Source of the DNA: Caprimulgus europaeus
Lineage: Eukaryota > Chordata > Aves > Caprimulgiformes > Caprimulgidae
Length of the DNA stretch: 64,000 nt
Direction: 5' to 3'
NCBI GenBank assembly: GCA_907165065.1
Contig: OU015551.1
Location: 1,488,001 to 1,552,000, forward strand
This document shows positions 34,901 to 46,700 of the stretch, piece after piece. Made by a program: the position numbers and the translations under genes. The notes below the pieces were generated by a model. The model saw nothing but the letters and a program-made list of their open reading frames with translations, was not told where the DNA came from and did not search any database. How positions within the stretch are numbered: position 1 is the stretch's first letter; the number at the start of each line of letters is the position of its first letter.

Positions 34901-37625
34901 TCGTCACAGCAGTGGAAGCCACAGCTGTGTGGTTTTTCTCTCTTGCTTAGGTGTGTCTCTGAGCTGTGGCAGGGCTCAGGAATGCTTTCAGGACTTCACA
35001 GAAAGTTGGGGTTCCTCCAACTGCAGATGAGTGGTGAGGGACCAGAGGGATCCTGCTGTGAAGTGGTGGCAGGAGCAGGGATGTTCCTGGAGACTATTTT
35101 CCCCTGGGAATGGAGTTTTCAGTCCTTAAGGCAGGTTGGTGGCAGAGGTCAGAGCGTAGCTCAGTGTTTAAAAGCTCCCAGATCTTCTTTGGACTTCTTC
35201 CTGTCATCAAAAAAGCCAGGAGGTCTTGTAAAAACACACTGGGAGGTGCCTCCTCCAGCTCCCAGCGCTGGGGGATGGAGGAAGGTGGAGTTGTCCCCCT
35301 GAAGCAGGTGACACGTTGCCCAGTTTCAGCGCTGGGCCGAGAGGCAGATGCTGATGTGTCCTTCTGGGTGCCTCAGCTCAGCTGTCCCAGATGGACACCA
35401 GTGTCCTCCCAAAACCAACAGTGACTTGTTTCAAAATAAAATACAATGTAAAAAATAGACATAAGCCATTTGTGGGAAGGCAGAAGGGGAATGACATGGG
35501 CAGGAGCTCCTGGCTGTTGGAGCCACGCTTGGGTCCCCCCTCTCCACGTTCATGCTGGTGATACCAGACGTGGTGCCAGTCCCCAGCCCAGGTGGGCAGC
35601 GCTGCTGGCCAGCTCCTCTCTGTAGGAGCACGACTGGAGAGCTGGGGTGGGAGCTGGAGCCCTCTGGCCCATGGGGTTTGGGGGGAGCCCTGTGGGGGTT
35701 AGTGAGGAGCAGGTTTAGGTTGTGGGTCCTGTTACCTCCTGGTCACCCTGGGCTGGGCAGGGCAGGGCGCTGTGCCCCGGACAGAACATCCCGAGTGAGC
35801 CGGCACCGTGGGCTGACAGCCCAGAGCCAATAACTGTGTCCTGGGCTGCACCCAGAGCAGCGTGGGCAGCAGGGCCAGGGAGGGGATTCTGCCCCTCTGC
35901 TCCGCTCTCCTGAGACCCCCCCTGCAGTGCTGCCTCCAGTGCTGGGGCCACCAACAGCACAAGGACATGGAGCTACTGGAGCCAGTGCAGAGGAGGCCAC
36001 GAGGATGATGCCAGGGCTGGAGCAGCTCTGCTGTGAGGACAGGCTGAGAGAGTTGGGGCTGTTCAGTCTGGAGAAGAGAAGGCTCCGGGGAGACCTTCCA
36101 GTGGCCTCCCAGTACCTGAAGGGGCTCCAGGAAGGCTGGGGAGGGACTTTGGCCAAAGTCAGGGAGTGACAGAACAAGGGGTGATGGCTTGAAACTGGAA
36201 GAGGGGAGATGGAGATGAGATGTGAGGAAGAAATTCTTTGGTGTGAGGGTGGTGAGACACTGGCCCAGGTTGGCCAGAGAAGCTGTGGCTGCTCCTCCCT
36301 GGAAGTGTTCTGGGCCAGGTTGGATGAGGCTTTGAGCAACCTGGTCTAGTGGAAGGTGTCCCTGCTGCTGGCAGGGGGGTTGGCACTTGATGAGCTTTAA
36401 GGTCCCTCCCAACCCAAACCAGTCTGGGGTTCTGTGATTCTAAGTGCTCGTTCCTCAGCCTGGCTCAGCACCAGCCCAGCTCCTCCTGGGCTTTCTGAGG
36501 GCCACCCTGGGCAGCACCCGCTCCCACAGCCCCCGAGCTCCCCCCTGCCCATCTGCTGCCTGCAGCCAGCCCGGCTCCATGCCAGGGCTGGACGTTGCCC
36601 TCTGAGCCACAAGGCAGGAGGGAGGAAGCTGGTGGTAGCGGGGGTGGCCGGAGCGTGGCTGGTGGCTCGTGTGCCCTGGCACTGGGCTACGGCTGAGCAG
36701 CAGCAGGAGCCTGTGGCCTCTGCCAGCTCCTGTGCCCCGGGAGCGTGGCCAGCACATACCCTCTGCAGCGAGGGTTGGGCAGAGCAGATCCCTCTCAGCA
36801 GCTCCTCGGTGGTGCTTTGGGATGGGCTGGGAGAGGGGAGAGGAGGAAAACCCAGATGTTCACCAGAAAAGTCCAAAAATGAACCCAAAGTACGTGGGTG
36901 GTGCCAACCTTACCCCCTGAGCTCTGCCTGGGGCTGGGCTGCCTCGGAGCCCGGAGCTGCTGTTTGTCCTGCCCGTGCCAGGAGGAGCTGGCAGAGGTGG
37001 TGACAGGGGGTGCCCTGCACTGGGGGGTCCCTCACAGCCCTGGCAGAGGTGGTGACAGGGAGTGCCCTGCAGTGGGGGGTCCCTGACAGCCCTGGCAGAG
37101 GTGGTGACAGGGGGTGCCCTGCACTGGGGGGTCCCTGACAGCCCTGGCAGAGGTGGTGACAGGGGGTGCCCTGCACTGGGGGGTCCCTGACAGCCCTGGC
37201 AGAGGTGGTGACAGGGGGTGCCCTGCACTGGGGGGTCCCTGACAGCCCCTCCCCAGGCCGGTGCTGTGGCATGGCCGTGCCCCAGAGCAGGCTCAGCCGG
37301 GGGGCGGGGTGTGGGGTGGCCGGGGGGTTATTTCTCAGGTGCCTTCAGAAAATGTGGGCTGGGGTCAGCAGGTGACACTGCTGTCTTGGGCTCCCTGGGG
37401 ATGTCCCAGTGGCCACTGGCTGGTCTGAGCCGCAGCCCCACAGGCACTGGAGGTGGCTCGTGGGTGTCTGTGATAGTGTCACTGGGGTGGCCCAGCCGGC
37501 ACAAGCTGTTCACCCACTCACACCCCGTCCCCAGGGGACAGGGGAGAGAATTGGGGGGCAAGGATAAGGAGGCTTGTAGGGTGAGATAAAAACAGTTTAA
37601 TAATAGAAATAAAAGAAAACTTAAA

Positions 37626-37700
<75 letters not shown>

Positions 37701-40700
37701 TAGTAGTGATAATGATAACAGTAATAAAATACACAAATGAGTGACCCCCAGTGCCACTGCTCAGCACCCACCCACCCAGCCCGGCCCGTTCCCAGAGAAC
37801 GATCCCGGAGCAGCGACAATCCCGACCCGCAACCGCAATCCCGGGAGAGCCAGAGCCCGAGCGATTCCCAGGAGAATCCCCCCCTTTCCACTCAGCCCCG
37901 GATAAAATCCCAAACCTGACGTGATCTGATCTGGAACATCCCAGTGGCACATCCCAGTGCAGTTTGGGGTTTGCTGTTCACTCCATTTCCCCCTCCCAGT
38001 CCCAGTGCAGCTGTGAACAGCCAGACACGGTGGCCTCGAGCCCCAGCAGCAGCTCAGAACACCAGCACTGTTATCGATCAGGGATGGTCTCATAACAAGT
38101 GTGAACTGAAACCAAAACCCAGCCATGCTAATTACTGAGAAGAAAATTAACTCTACCCCAGCGAAACCAGGACAGTCCTGGGAGGAGGCCATGGGAGAGG
38201 GGAGCCTGCTGAGCCCTCCTCTTGCGAACAGCTCGCGCTTGGTTTTCCTCTTGGTCTTTCAGAGCCTCTTCCAGAAGAAGGTCAAACTCTAAAATAACTT
38301 TTTTTTTTTTTGATGGTGTTAAAAGCCAGCGCTCCAGGAACTGTCACTGCTGTGACTGTCACTGCTGTGACTGTCACTGTCACTTGGGCTGTCACAGCTC
38401 GTGTCACCGGGGCTGCGGTGCTGGGCTGGTGCGTCGCTCCTCAGCGCATCACTGGGGACTGCAGAGCCACGTTGTGGACCCCAGCACCCTGCTCCTGCTC
38501 CCGGTGCTGTGCCCTGTGCTGTGCCCTGTGCTGTGCCCTGTGCTGTGCCCGGTGCTGTGCCCAGTGCCATGTCTGGTGCTGTGCCCGGTGCTGTGCCCAG
38601 TGCCATGCCCTGTGCTGTGCTCGGTGCTGTGCCTGGTGCTGTGCCCGGTGCCGTGCCCGGTGCTGTGCCCCGTGCTGTGCCCGGTGCTGTGCCCAGTGCT
38701 GTGCCACGACCGAGGGGCAGCACCAGCCAGGGGAAGGGCTGGCACAGGGGGAGTCACTTGGATGGGGACGCGGTTGGGAGCCCCGAGGACGCCGTGACGT
38801 GCAGGAGCAGGTGCCGGAGCCGGAGCCCCGGGAGGGCACGGTTTGGGTGTTGGCACGGGGTTAAGAGAGAGTCCGGCTTTTCGGTGTGATACAGACCCCA
38901 GCTCTGGCCACCTCCTCCTCCTCTTCCTCTTCCTCCTCCTCCTGGGACACGCCGTGTCCCGCAGGTGCTGGCAGCTGGATCCGGTGGCTCCGTCAGCACC
39001 GAGCTGGGCAAAGACCTCTGCAGAGGCAAATATTTGCTTCCTGGCACCCATCTTGCTGCTTTCCTCTTTTTTATTTTTTTTTTTTCCTTTCAAAAGCACC
39101 TTTTCTGTGAGTCCCGCAGCGCTGCCTGTGCTCCAGCCCTCCCCTGGGCTGGGCTGTGGGCTCCGACAGCTTTTAGGTGTTCAAGTGATTCCCAGCGAGA
39201 GCTGGGCAGAGTGGGCGGCGTGGGGAGCTGCTCCCGGAGCTGCAGCGGGGAGTTCCCTGCCCTGGGCTGGGTCCTGCCTCCTCACTCCGTAGCTTTTTCT
39301 TTCCTATTGCTGTTTTTTTCTCACTATAAGTTATCCCAGAATCCCAGACTGGTTTGGTTGGAAGGGACCTTAAAGCTCATCCAGTCCCAACCACCCTGCC
39401 AGCAGCAGGGACACCTTCCACTAGACCAGGTTGCTCAAAGCCTCATCCAACCTGGCCCAGAACACTTCCAGGGAGGAGCGGCCACAGCTTCTCTGGGCAA
39501 CCTGGGCCAGGGTCTCACCACCCTCACACCAAAGAATTTCCTCCTCACATCTCATCTCCATCTCCCCTCTGCCACTTTCAAGCCATCACCCCTTGTTCTG
39601 TCACTCCCTGCCCTTGGCCAAAGTCCCTCCCCAGCCTTCCTGGAGCCCCTTCAGGTACTGGGAGGCCACTGGAAGGTCTCCCCGGAGCCTTCTCTTCTCC
39701 AGGCTGAACAGCCCCAACTCTCTCAGCCTGTCCTCACAGCAGAGCTGCTCCAGCCCTTGGATCATCCTGGTGGCCTCCTCTGGACTTGTTCTAACTGGTC
39801 CATTTGAACTCATTTCTTGGACTGGCAGAGGGCTGCCAGCTCCCAGAGCGTTTTTGCAGGTCACTCTCTGTGCCAGCGAGCCACAGAGGGGGCCAGCATG
39901 GTGGGGACAGGACAGATGCCACCAAACAGGGACAGGGGTGGACCTCTCCAAGCACAGTGCTGCTGGGGATGCTCCTGCCTCCTTCCCTTCTCCCTCCATG
40001 CTCTGCTGGGCGGGGTTTGCAGGGTGGCAGGTACCCTGCCATGGGGTTTTATTTTTATCTTTCCCCTCTTCCTCTAACCACAGGGACAGTCCAGCTGGGG
40101 AGGTTTCTGGGTGCACATCTCTGCCCAGAAGGCAGCAGTGATTTTTTTTTGGACTGAACTGTACGGCCCTGGGGCTGGAGCTCACCTTAGCTGGGGAGCA
40201 CATGGGGACTCTGTGTCATTGTCACAGGCAGGGCCATGCCTGTCTGCCTGGGCTCTGCTTGTCCCTGCATCCCGGCTGGCACGTGGGGCTGCTTTGCTCT
40301 CCTGTGTGATTGTTTGCAAATCACAGAGGTCCTGGTGGGGGGAAGATCAGCTGCAAATCACAGAGGTCCTGGTGGGGGGAAGATCAGCTGCAAATCAGAG
40401 GTCCTGGTGGGGGGAAGATCAGCTGCAAAACACAGGGGTCCTGGTGGGGGGAAGATCAGCTGCAAATCACAGAGGTCCTGGTGGGGGGAAGATCAGCTGC
40501 AAAACACAGAGGTCCTGGTGGGGGGAAGATCAGCTGCCTGCCCGTGTTCCTCCCTCCCTGCCTTCTCCCCGGGAAGTCGTTGGGATGGGGCGAGGGAGCT
40601 GCACTGGGATCCATCAGGATTTCAGTTCTTCCCCTGCCCCAATCAAGTTCCCAAGGAGCTGAGGGCTTCCATGAACCTTCTGGAACCACATGGGGTCTGG

Positions 40701-43700
40701 GGGATGCCCCACCTCCTCCCCAGGAAACGCTGGTTCGTGATGGACCAGAAACCCTGGGTCTGGCTTGTGCTCGCGTTCGCCAGACGTTTCTCCCTCCTTG
40801 ATCGCCTGCTTCCTAATCGCTGCGAAGGGATTTGGTTTTGCAGAGGCAGGAGACAGAGTGGCTTGGCCGAGGTCCCCTGGGATGGGAGAGGGTCAGTGAG
40901 GCAGCAGGGTTGAGCCACTCCCTGGCTGCAGAGCTCGTCCCTGGGAGGAGCCTCTCCATTAATATCTCCCATTCATCCCTCTTCCCGTAATCCTGCCGCC
41001 GACTCTGGCGCTCAGCAGCTGGCTCTGATGTCACCCGGCGAGGATTTATTGCTGCTTCAGGTGCAGAGCAGCAGTCAGAGCAGATGAAATCTTATGCCAG
41101 GAGGAGCTTGTTCCCTGAGCAAATTGCTTGGAGAAAATCCGAGGAGACAGATGCAGCTCCATCAGATACGCACACGCCAGGCCGCGGGATCGCGTGTCTG
41201 CCGGCTCCGCGAGCCGAGGACGGGATCCTGCTGCGGTTAACTCCCGTCTCCCCGCTGTCCTGGAGGGCTCTGCCAGGAGGGGCACTCAGAAACCTCTTTA
41301 ATCTTTGCTTTTATGGACCTGGGGCAGAGGTTCTACTGATGCTTCCTGGGTGTAACACCTTCCTCGTGCCCTCCTGGCTCTCTGGGGTGAGCAGGGTGAT
41401 GTGCAGACACCGTTGGTTCAACCTTTCTGTCGTTACGGGTGTGAGAACTCCTGGGAAGGTGCTGAGCTCACTGAGTAAAGTCATCTACAGGGTTTTTGGG
41501 GTGGCATGGCTGTCCTTTCAGCTCTTCTGGATACGTGGAGGCAGTTACCTGTCCCTTCCTGCAGCACATTGATGCCTTCAGCTCCTCCTCATACAGCCTG
41601 GGCCAGGCTGTGGGTCTGCTCCTGGCTTCCTCTGCACCCTCGGGTGGGTGGGAGCATCCTGAAGGATGAAGTTGAGCCACACACATGTGCAGACACACAC
41701 ACATGCACACATGTGTGCTGGCCCTAGGAGTGACCCCAGCCTTGGGGAAGGGATTTCCACCTCCCTGTGTTGTCTTCAAACCATGGCCAGCTGCAATGCC
41801 TCACGCTGTCCCAGTGGGCCTTTCCTCCCTGCCACCCTCTCTGTGGTCCCCCTGCCCACAGAGCAGCATCCCCCAACTCTCTGCACAGCCCTCCTAGCAC
41901 CTAGGGTGGCCCCTCTCCCTGCTGGGAAGCAGCTGGGACAAACAGCAAGTCCCAGCCTTGTTCCTGCCTTGGCCAGTCCCATCCCTGCAGGTCTGGACTG
42001 GGATGATGGTTCTCCCAGCAGACTTGGCTCCAGCCCCCCAGCAGCCTGCCTGTCCCAGAGGAATCCACAGAACTCATCTGGGGGTAATTAACAGGCATGT
42101 TGCAACTCCCCACAGTGGGTTCCTGCTCCTGCTCGTGCCTGGAGGCCTGTTGATGTGTTGTGGGAGCCACCAAACCTGTTGGGGATGTTCTGCAGCCCAG
42201 GAGCCCTGCGGGGAGCGCGGTGGGTGTGATGTGGGGTTAATGCAGAGGCTCACTGGCTTTCAATTGCCTTTTTCGTGTCTCTCCCTGCAGGAAAGAACCT
42301 CTACACCAACGAATACGTAGCTATCAAATTGGTGAGTCCCTCTGTGGTCAGGGCTGGGATGTTGAGGCCACCTGGGAAGGATTTGTCCCCCCTCCCCGGG
42401 CTGCCGGAGCAGGTCGAGCCGCGTGGGCTGCGACAGGAGATGGATGGGTGGCTGCGCGCTCGCTGCTAGGAATTGAGGGCAGGCAGAGCAACAGACGTCA
42501 TTGCAGGTGGGGTGATCTGAGCCTGGGGAGAGATGAGCTGGGTCTTTGCTTATCAGAGAATAGTTGGGTTGGAAAAGACCTTACAGATCATCTAGTCCAA
42601 CCGTAAACCCAGCATTGCCAAGTTCACCAGGACCTGGCTGTGGCCTGTGCTGCGCTCAGCCGGTGCCAGTGGCAGAGAGACCTCCAGGAGAGGGTGGTCC
42701 CCACTGATACCTGCTCCCATTAATGTCTACCCCAGCACCCAAATCTCTCTGGAGTGGGTGGATCTGGCTCCCATATGAGCTGGTTTTCTCTCATTGTTCC
42801 CTGAGGCTTCATCACCATTTCATACCAGTTTTTTCTCAATCCCAAATGCTCTCAGTCCAGCACGTGAAGGTCTCACACCCAGATCTCCTTAACATCCTGC
42901 TCCCTACAACAACCTGAACTGTTCTCCTTCTCTTCTCCAAGGAACCCATAAAATCCCGGGCTCCCCAGCTGCACCTGGAGTATCGGTTCTACAAGCAGCT
43001 CGGCAATGCAGGTAGGGGCCGGGCTGAGCCGCGCGGGGAGCCGGGGGCCCAGGCCACAGGGCAGGGACAGGGACAGGGAGGCTTCCTACAAACGTGACTC
43101 TGCAGATTCACTCCCTGGCACGAGCAATTCCTGCCCATCTGCTCGGCAGGGAGAGGCCTTGTTACACAGAGCCACATCTGATCTTTGATCCCTTTTTATT
43201 TAGTTCTCTCCCCCCCACCTCCCCAGCAGCAGTCAGGGATGCAGATGGAGCTGCTTCCTTTGCCCTGCTGCCAAGAGCAGAGCCAGGCTGTCTGCGGCGC
43301 AGAGGGAGGGCAGTGCAGAGACATCCCCTCCCCATCTGCAGCCCCCCTGTCTGGGTTCCAGCAACCCCTGACAGCCCCTGCTCCGTCTCTTGCAGAAGGA
43401 ATTCCTCAGGTTTACTACTTTGGCCCCTGCGGGAAGTACAACGCGATGGTGTTGGAGCTGCTGGGACCCAGCCTGGAAGATCTCTTTGATCTGTGTGATC
43501 GGACCTTCACGCTCAAGACCGTCCTGATGATCGCGATCCAGCTGGTGAGCACAGCACCTCCGGCTCTGCGCAGCCCCCCCGGCCACAGCCCACCCCAGGG
43601 GAGCAGGGTGATGCCTGGGCACAGTGGTCAGGCTGCGTGGGGACCCCCCAGGGAAGGGGAGGGGAGTGGAGGGATGAGCCAGCACCCAGCAGGTCACAGG

Positions 43701-46700
43701 AGGCGCTGGAAGCTGGCACATCCCAGCCTGCATCCCTCCACTGCTCGCCCTCTCCGTGGTGCAGGAGGGCTCTGCCTCGCCCCTCGCAGCCCCTCTCTGA
43801 GCACAGCCCAGAGTCTCTTGCTGTGTGTCCAAGATGTGGCCAGACTGAGGTTGTCCCCCAGGGCTGGAGGTCCTGCCGTGCCCGGGGTGACGAAGGGGCT
43901 GAGGGGAGCAGGGCTGCGGGCTGGGGGCGAGGCAGTCGGAGCAGAGTCAGGCCCAGGGGAGGAGGGAGCGGGGGTGTGTGCGGGGCACACGCTGCGTCTC
44001 TGCTGTGGTGCTGACATCTCCTCCTGCCCCCAGATCACACGGATGGAATATGTCCACACCAAAAGCCTGATCTACAGGGACGTGAAGCCAGAGAACTTCC
44101 TGGTGGGGCGGCCGGGCAGCAAGCGGCAGCACACCATCCACATCATCGATTTTGGCCTGGCCAAAGAGTACATTGACCCCGAGACCAAAAAACACATCCC
44201 CTACCGAGAGCACAAGAGCCTGACGGGGACAGCGCGCTACATGAGCATCAACACCCACCTGGGGAAAGGTGTGTGCACCTTGTGCAGCCAGGAGGGAGAG
44301 GGAAGGGGACTGCAGGGTGTGAGTGTCACCACCTCCTGCCAGAGTGGTGACAAACTCCCTCTCCTGCTCTTCAACCTGGGGTGCTGGCAGGGGACTTGGG
44401 GTGCTGCAGGGGGTGTGGCAGGGACAGGAAAGGTGGCTCTGGTGGGAATGTGCCCGTGTCTCTTTTTGTCTCCGTGCAGAACAAAGCCGCAGGGATGACC
44501 TGGAAGCGTTAGGGCACATGTTTATGTACTTCCTGCGTGGGAGCCTCCCTTGGCAAGGCCTGAAGGTAACCGCCAGCTCCCGCTGTCCCTGGGCATGGCT
44601 GCCCCCTGGGTCTGGCTCTGCCCTGGCATGGGGAGCATCAGGGTGTGGGGAGGGGAAAGCTTTGGCGCCTGGGTTGTCACCCTGCCAGACGCAGGGGCTG
44701 TGGCTCTGAGCTCTGTGCCGTGCCCTTGCTGTGCTAAGCGGCTGTAGGTGTCCCCCTGTCTGTGTCCCCCTGTCTGTGTCCCTCTCTCTGTGTCCCTCTC
44801 TCTGTGTCCCCCTCTCTGTGTCCCTCTCTCTGTGTCCCCTGTCTGTGTCCCCCTGTCTGTGTCCCCCTGTCTCTGTCCCTCTCTCTGTGTCCCTCTCTCT
44901 GTGTCCCCCTGTCTGTGTCCCTCTCTCTGTGTCCCTCTCTCTATGTCCCCCTCTCTGTGTCCCTCTGTCTGTGTCCCCCTGTCTGTGTCCCCCTGTCTGT
45001 GTCCCTCTCTCTGTGTCCCCCTCTCTGTGTCCCTCTCTCTGTGTCCCCCTCTCGGTGTCCCCCTCTCGGTGTCCCTCTCTCTGTGTCCCCCTGTCTGTGT
45101 CCCTCTCTCTGTGTCCCCTGTCTGTGTCCCCCCCAGCTGCTCGCACAGTGGCTGTCCTGGAGCCGCACGCCCCAGTGTTCATCTTCCAGACCTGCCCTGG
45201 GTGAGGGGGTTCCCTGGGAAGGAGCAATCACTGTTACCTGGAAAAGGGGGATCAGGAAACTCTCAGTGGTCTGTCAGCACCCAGCGCCTTCCCCGCTGCC
45301 GGGGATGTGCCTGGCGCTCACACTGACCCGCGGCTTGTCTCTGCCAGGCTGACACGCTAAAGGAGAGGTATCAGAAGATCGGTGACACCAAAAGAGCCAC
45401 TCCTGTGGAGGTGCTCTGTGAGAACTTCCCAGGTGAGGGCACTCTGCATGGCCTGTCCCTGTCCCCAGCCTGGCTCCAGAGCCTGCTAGCCTGGCATCGT
45501 GTCCCCCTACCCCAACTGAGCCTGCTGTGTCCCCGCAGAGGAGATGGCCACGTACCTGCGCTACGTGCGGCGGCTGGACTTCTTCGAGAAGCCTGACTAC
45601 GACTACCTGAGGAAACTCTTCACAGACCTGTTCGAGAGGAACGGTTACGTGTTCGACTACGAATACGACTGGGCAGGGAAACCGCTGGTGAGTGCTGGGG
45701 GAGCGGAGGGGGCGGAGGGTGCTGGGCCCCGGGAGGTGGTGGGGAGTCAGTGTGGGGGGTCAGTGAGTGTGGTGGGGAGTCAGTGTGGTGGGGGAGTCAG
45801 CGTGGGGGGGAGTCAGTGTGGGGGGTCAGTGTGGTGGGGAGTCAGTGTGGTGAGGAGTCAGCGTGGGGGGGAGTCAGTCAGTGTGGTGGGGGGTCAGTGA
45901 GTGTGGTGGGGAGTCAGTGTGGGGGGGAGTCAGTGTGGGGGGGGAGTCAGTGTGGTGAGGAATCAGTGTGGGGGGGAGTCAGCGTGGTGGGGAGTCAGTG
46001 TGGTGGGGGGTCAGTGTGGTGGGGGGTCAGTGTGGTGGGGAGTCAGTGTGGTGGGGGAGTCAGTGTGGTGGGGGGTCAGTGTGGTGGGGGGTCAGTGTGG
46101 TGGGGAGTCAGTGTGGTGGGGGAGTCAGTGTGGTGGGGGAGTCAGTATGGTGGGGAGTCAGTGTGGGGGGGAGTCAGTGTGGTGGGGAGTCAGTGTAGGG
46201 GGGAGTCAGTGTGGTGGGGAGTCAGTGTGGTGGGGGAGTCAGTGTGGTGGGGGGTCAGTGTGGTGGGGGAGTCAGTGTGGTGGGGGAGTCAGTGTGGTGG
46301 GGGGTCAGTGTGGTGGGGGGTCAGTGAGTGTGGTGGGGAGTCAGTGTGGGGGGGAGTGAGCGTAGGGGAGAGGCAGCGTGGTGGGGAGTCAGTGTGGGGG
46401 GGAGTCAGTGTGGTGGGGGGTCAGTGAGTGTGGTGGGGAGTCAGTCAGTGTGGTGGGGAGTCAGTTTGGTGGGGAGTCAGTGTGGTGGGGGGTCAGTGTG
46501 GTGGGGGGTCAGTGTGGTCTGCAGCAGCAGCCAGGGAGGGGGCAGGTTGGCAGTTGGCCCTGCCACACACATCTGTGCCCGAGAGATCAGCTCCACCAGT
46601 GCTCACCAGCTCCAAGCTGGGGCCATCGTGCTGATGAGTTAAAGCTTTTGACACAGAAATGTGAGGCCCCTGGAGCTAAGGGGAACCCAACACTCGAGTT

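Larger units (their letters stand above)
31986..42290 (+). other. CSNK1G2: CSNK1G2 intron 2 (about 10.3 kb)
   Basis: Donor gtgaga and acceptor ctccctgcag. It contains a pseudo-splice-site minisatellite at its 5' end, three CR1 copies, one ERVL-type LTR with an AAT microsatellite, and minisatellites at 36991, 38500 and 40313. I recognise nothing in 34301-35814, 36443-36990, 38703-39333 or 40540-42290 beyond GC-rich unique sequence, short T-tracts (39070-39085) and a CA-rich patch (41685-41712). Confidence 0.9.

Noticed and set aside
38965..39807. 280-codon open frame on + entering a CR1
   Set aside because: The latter half is the antisense reading of CR1, as seen at several other sites with the same peptide; no gene signals.
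43185..44498. 437-codon open frame on + through exons 5 and 6
   Set aside because: It is CSNK1G2 exons 5 and 6 joined by read-through of introns; correct splicing gives the kinase.
43947..45227. 426-codon open frame on -
   Set aside because: Most of it is the 14-base minisatellite read as a [16 protein letters not shown] repeat, and the rest is antisense to CSNK1G2 exons.
45750..46427. 225-codon Gly/Ser/Trp/Val repeat frame on +
   Set aside because: Entirely the intron 9 minisatellite; irregular unit lengths break any single frame in closely placed units.
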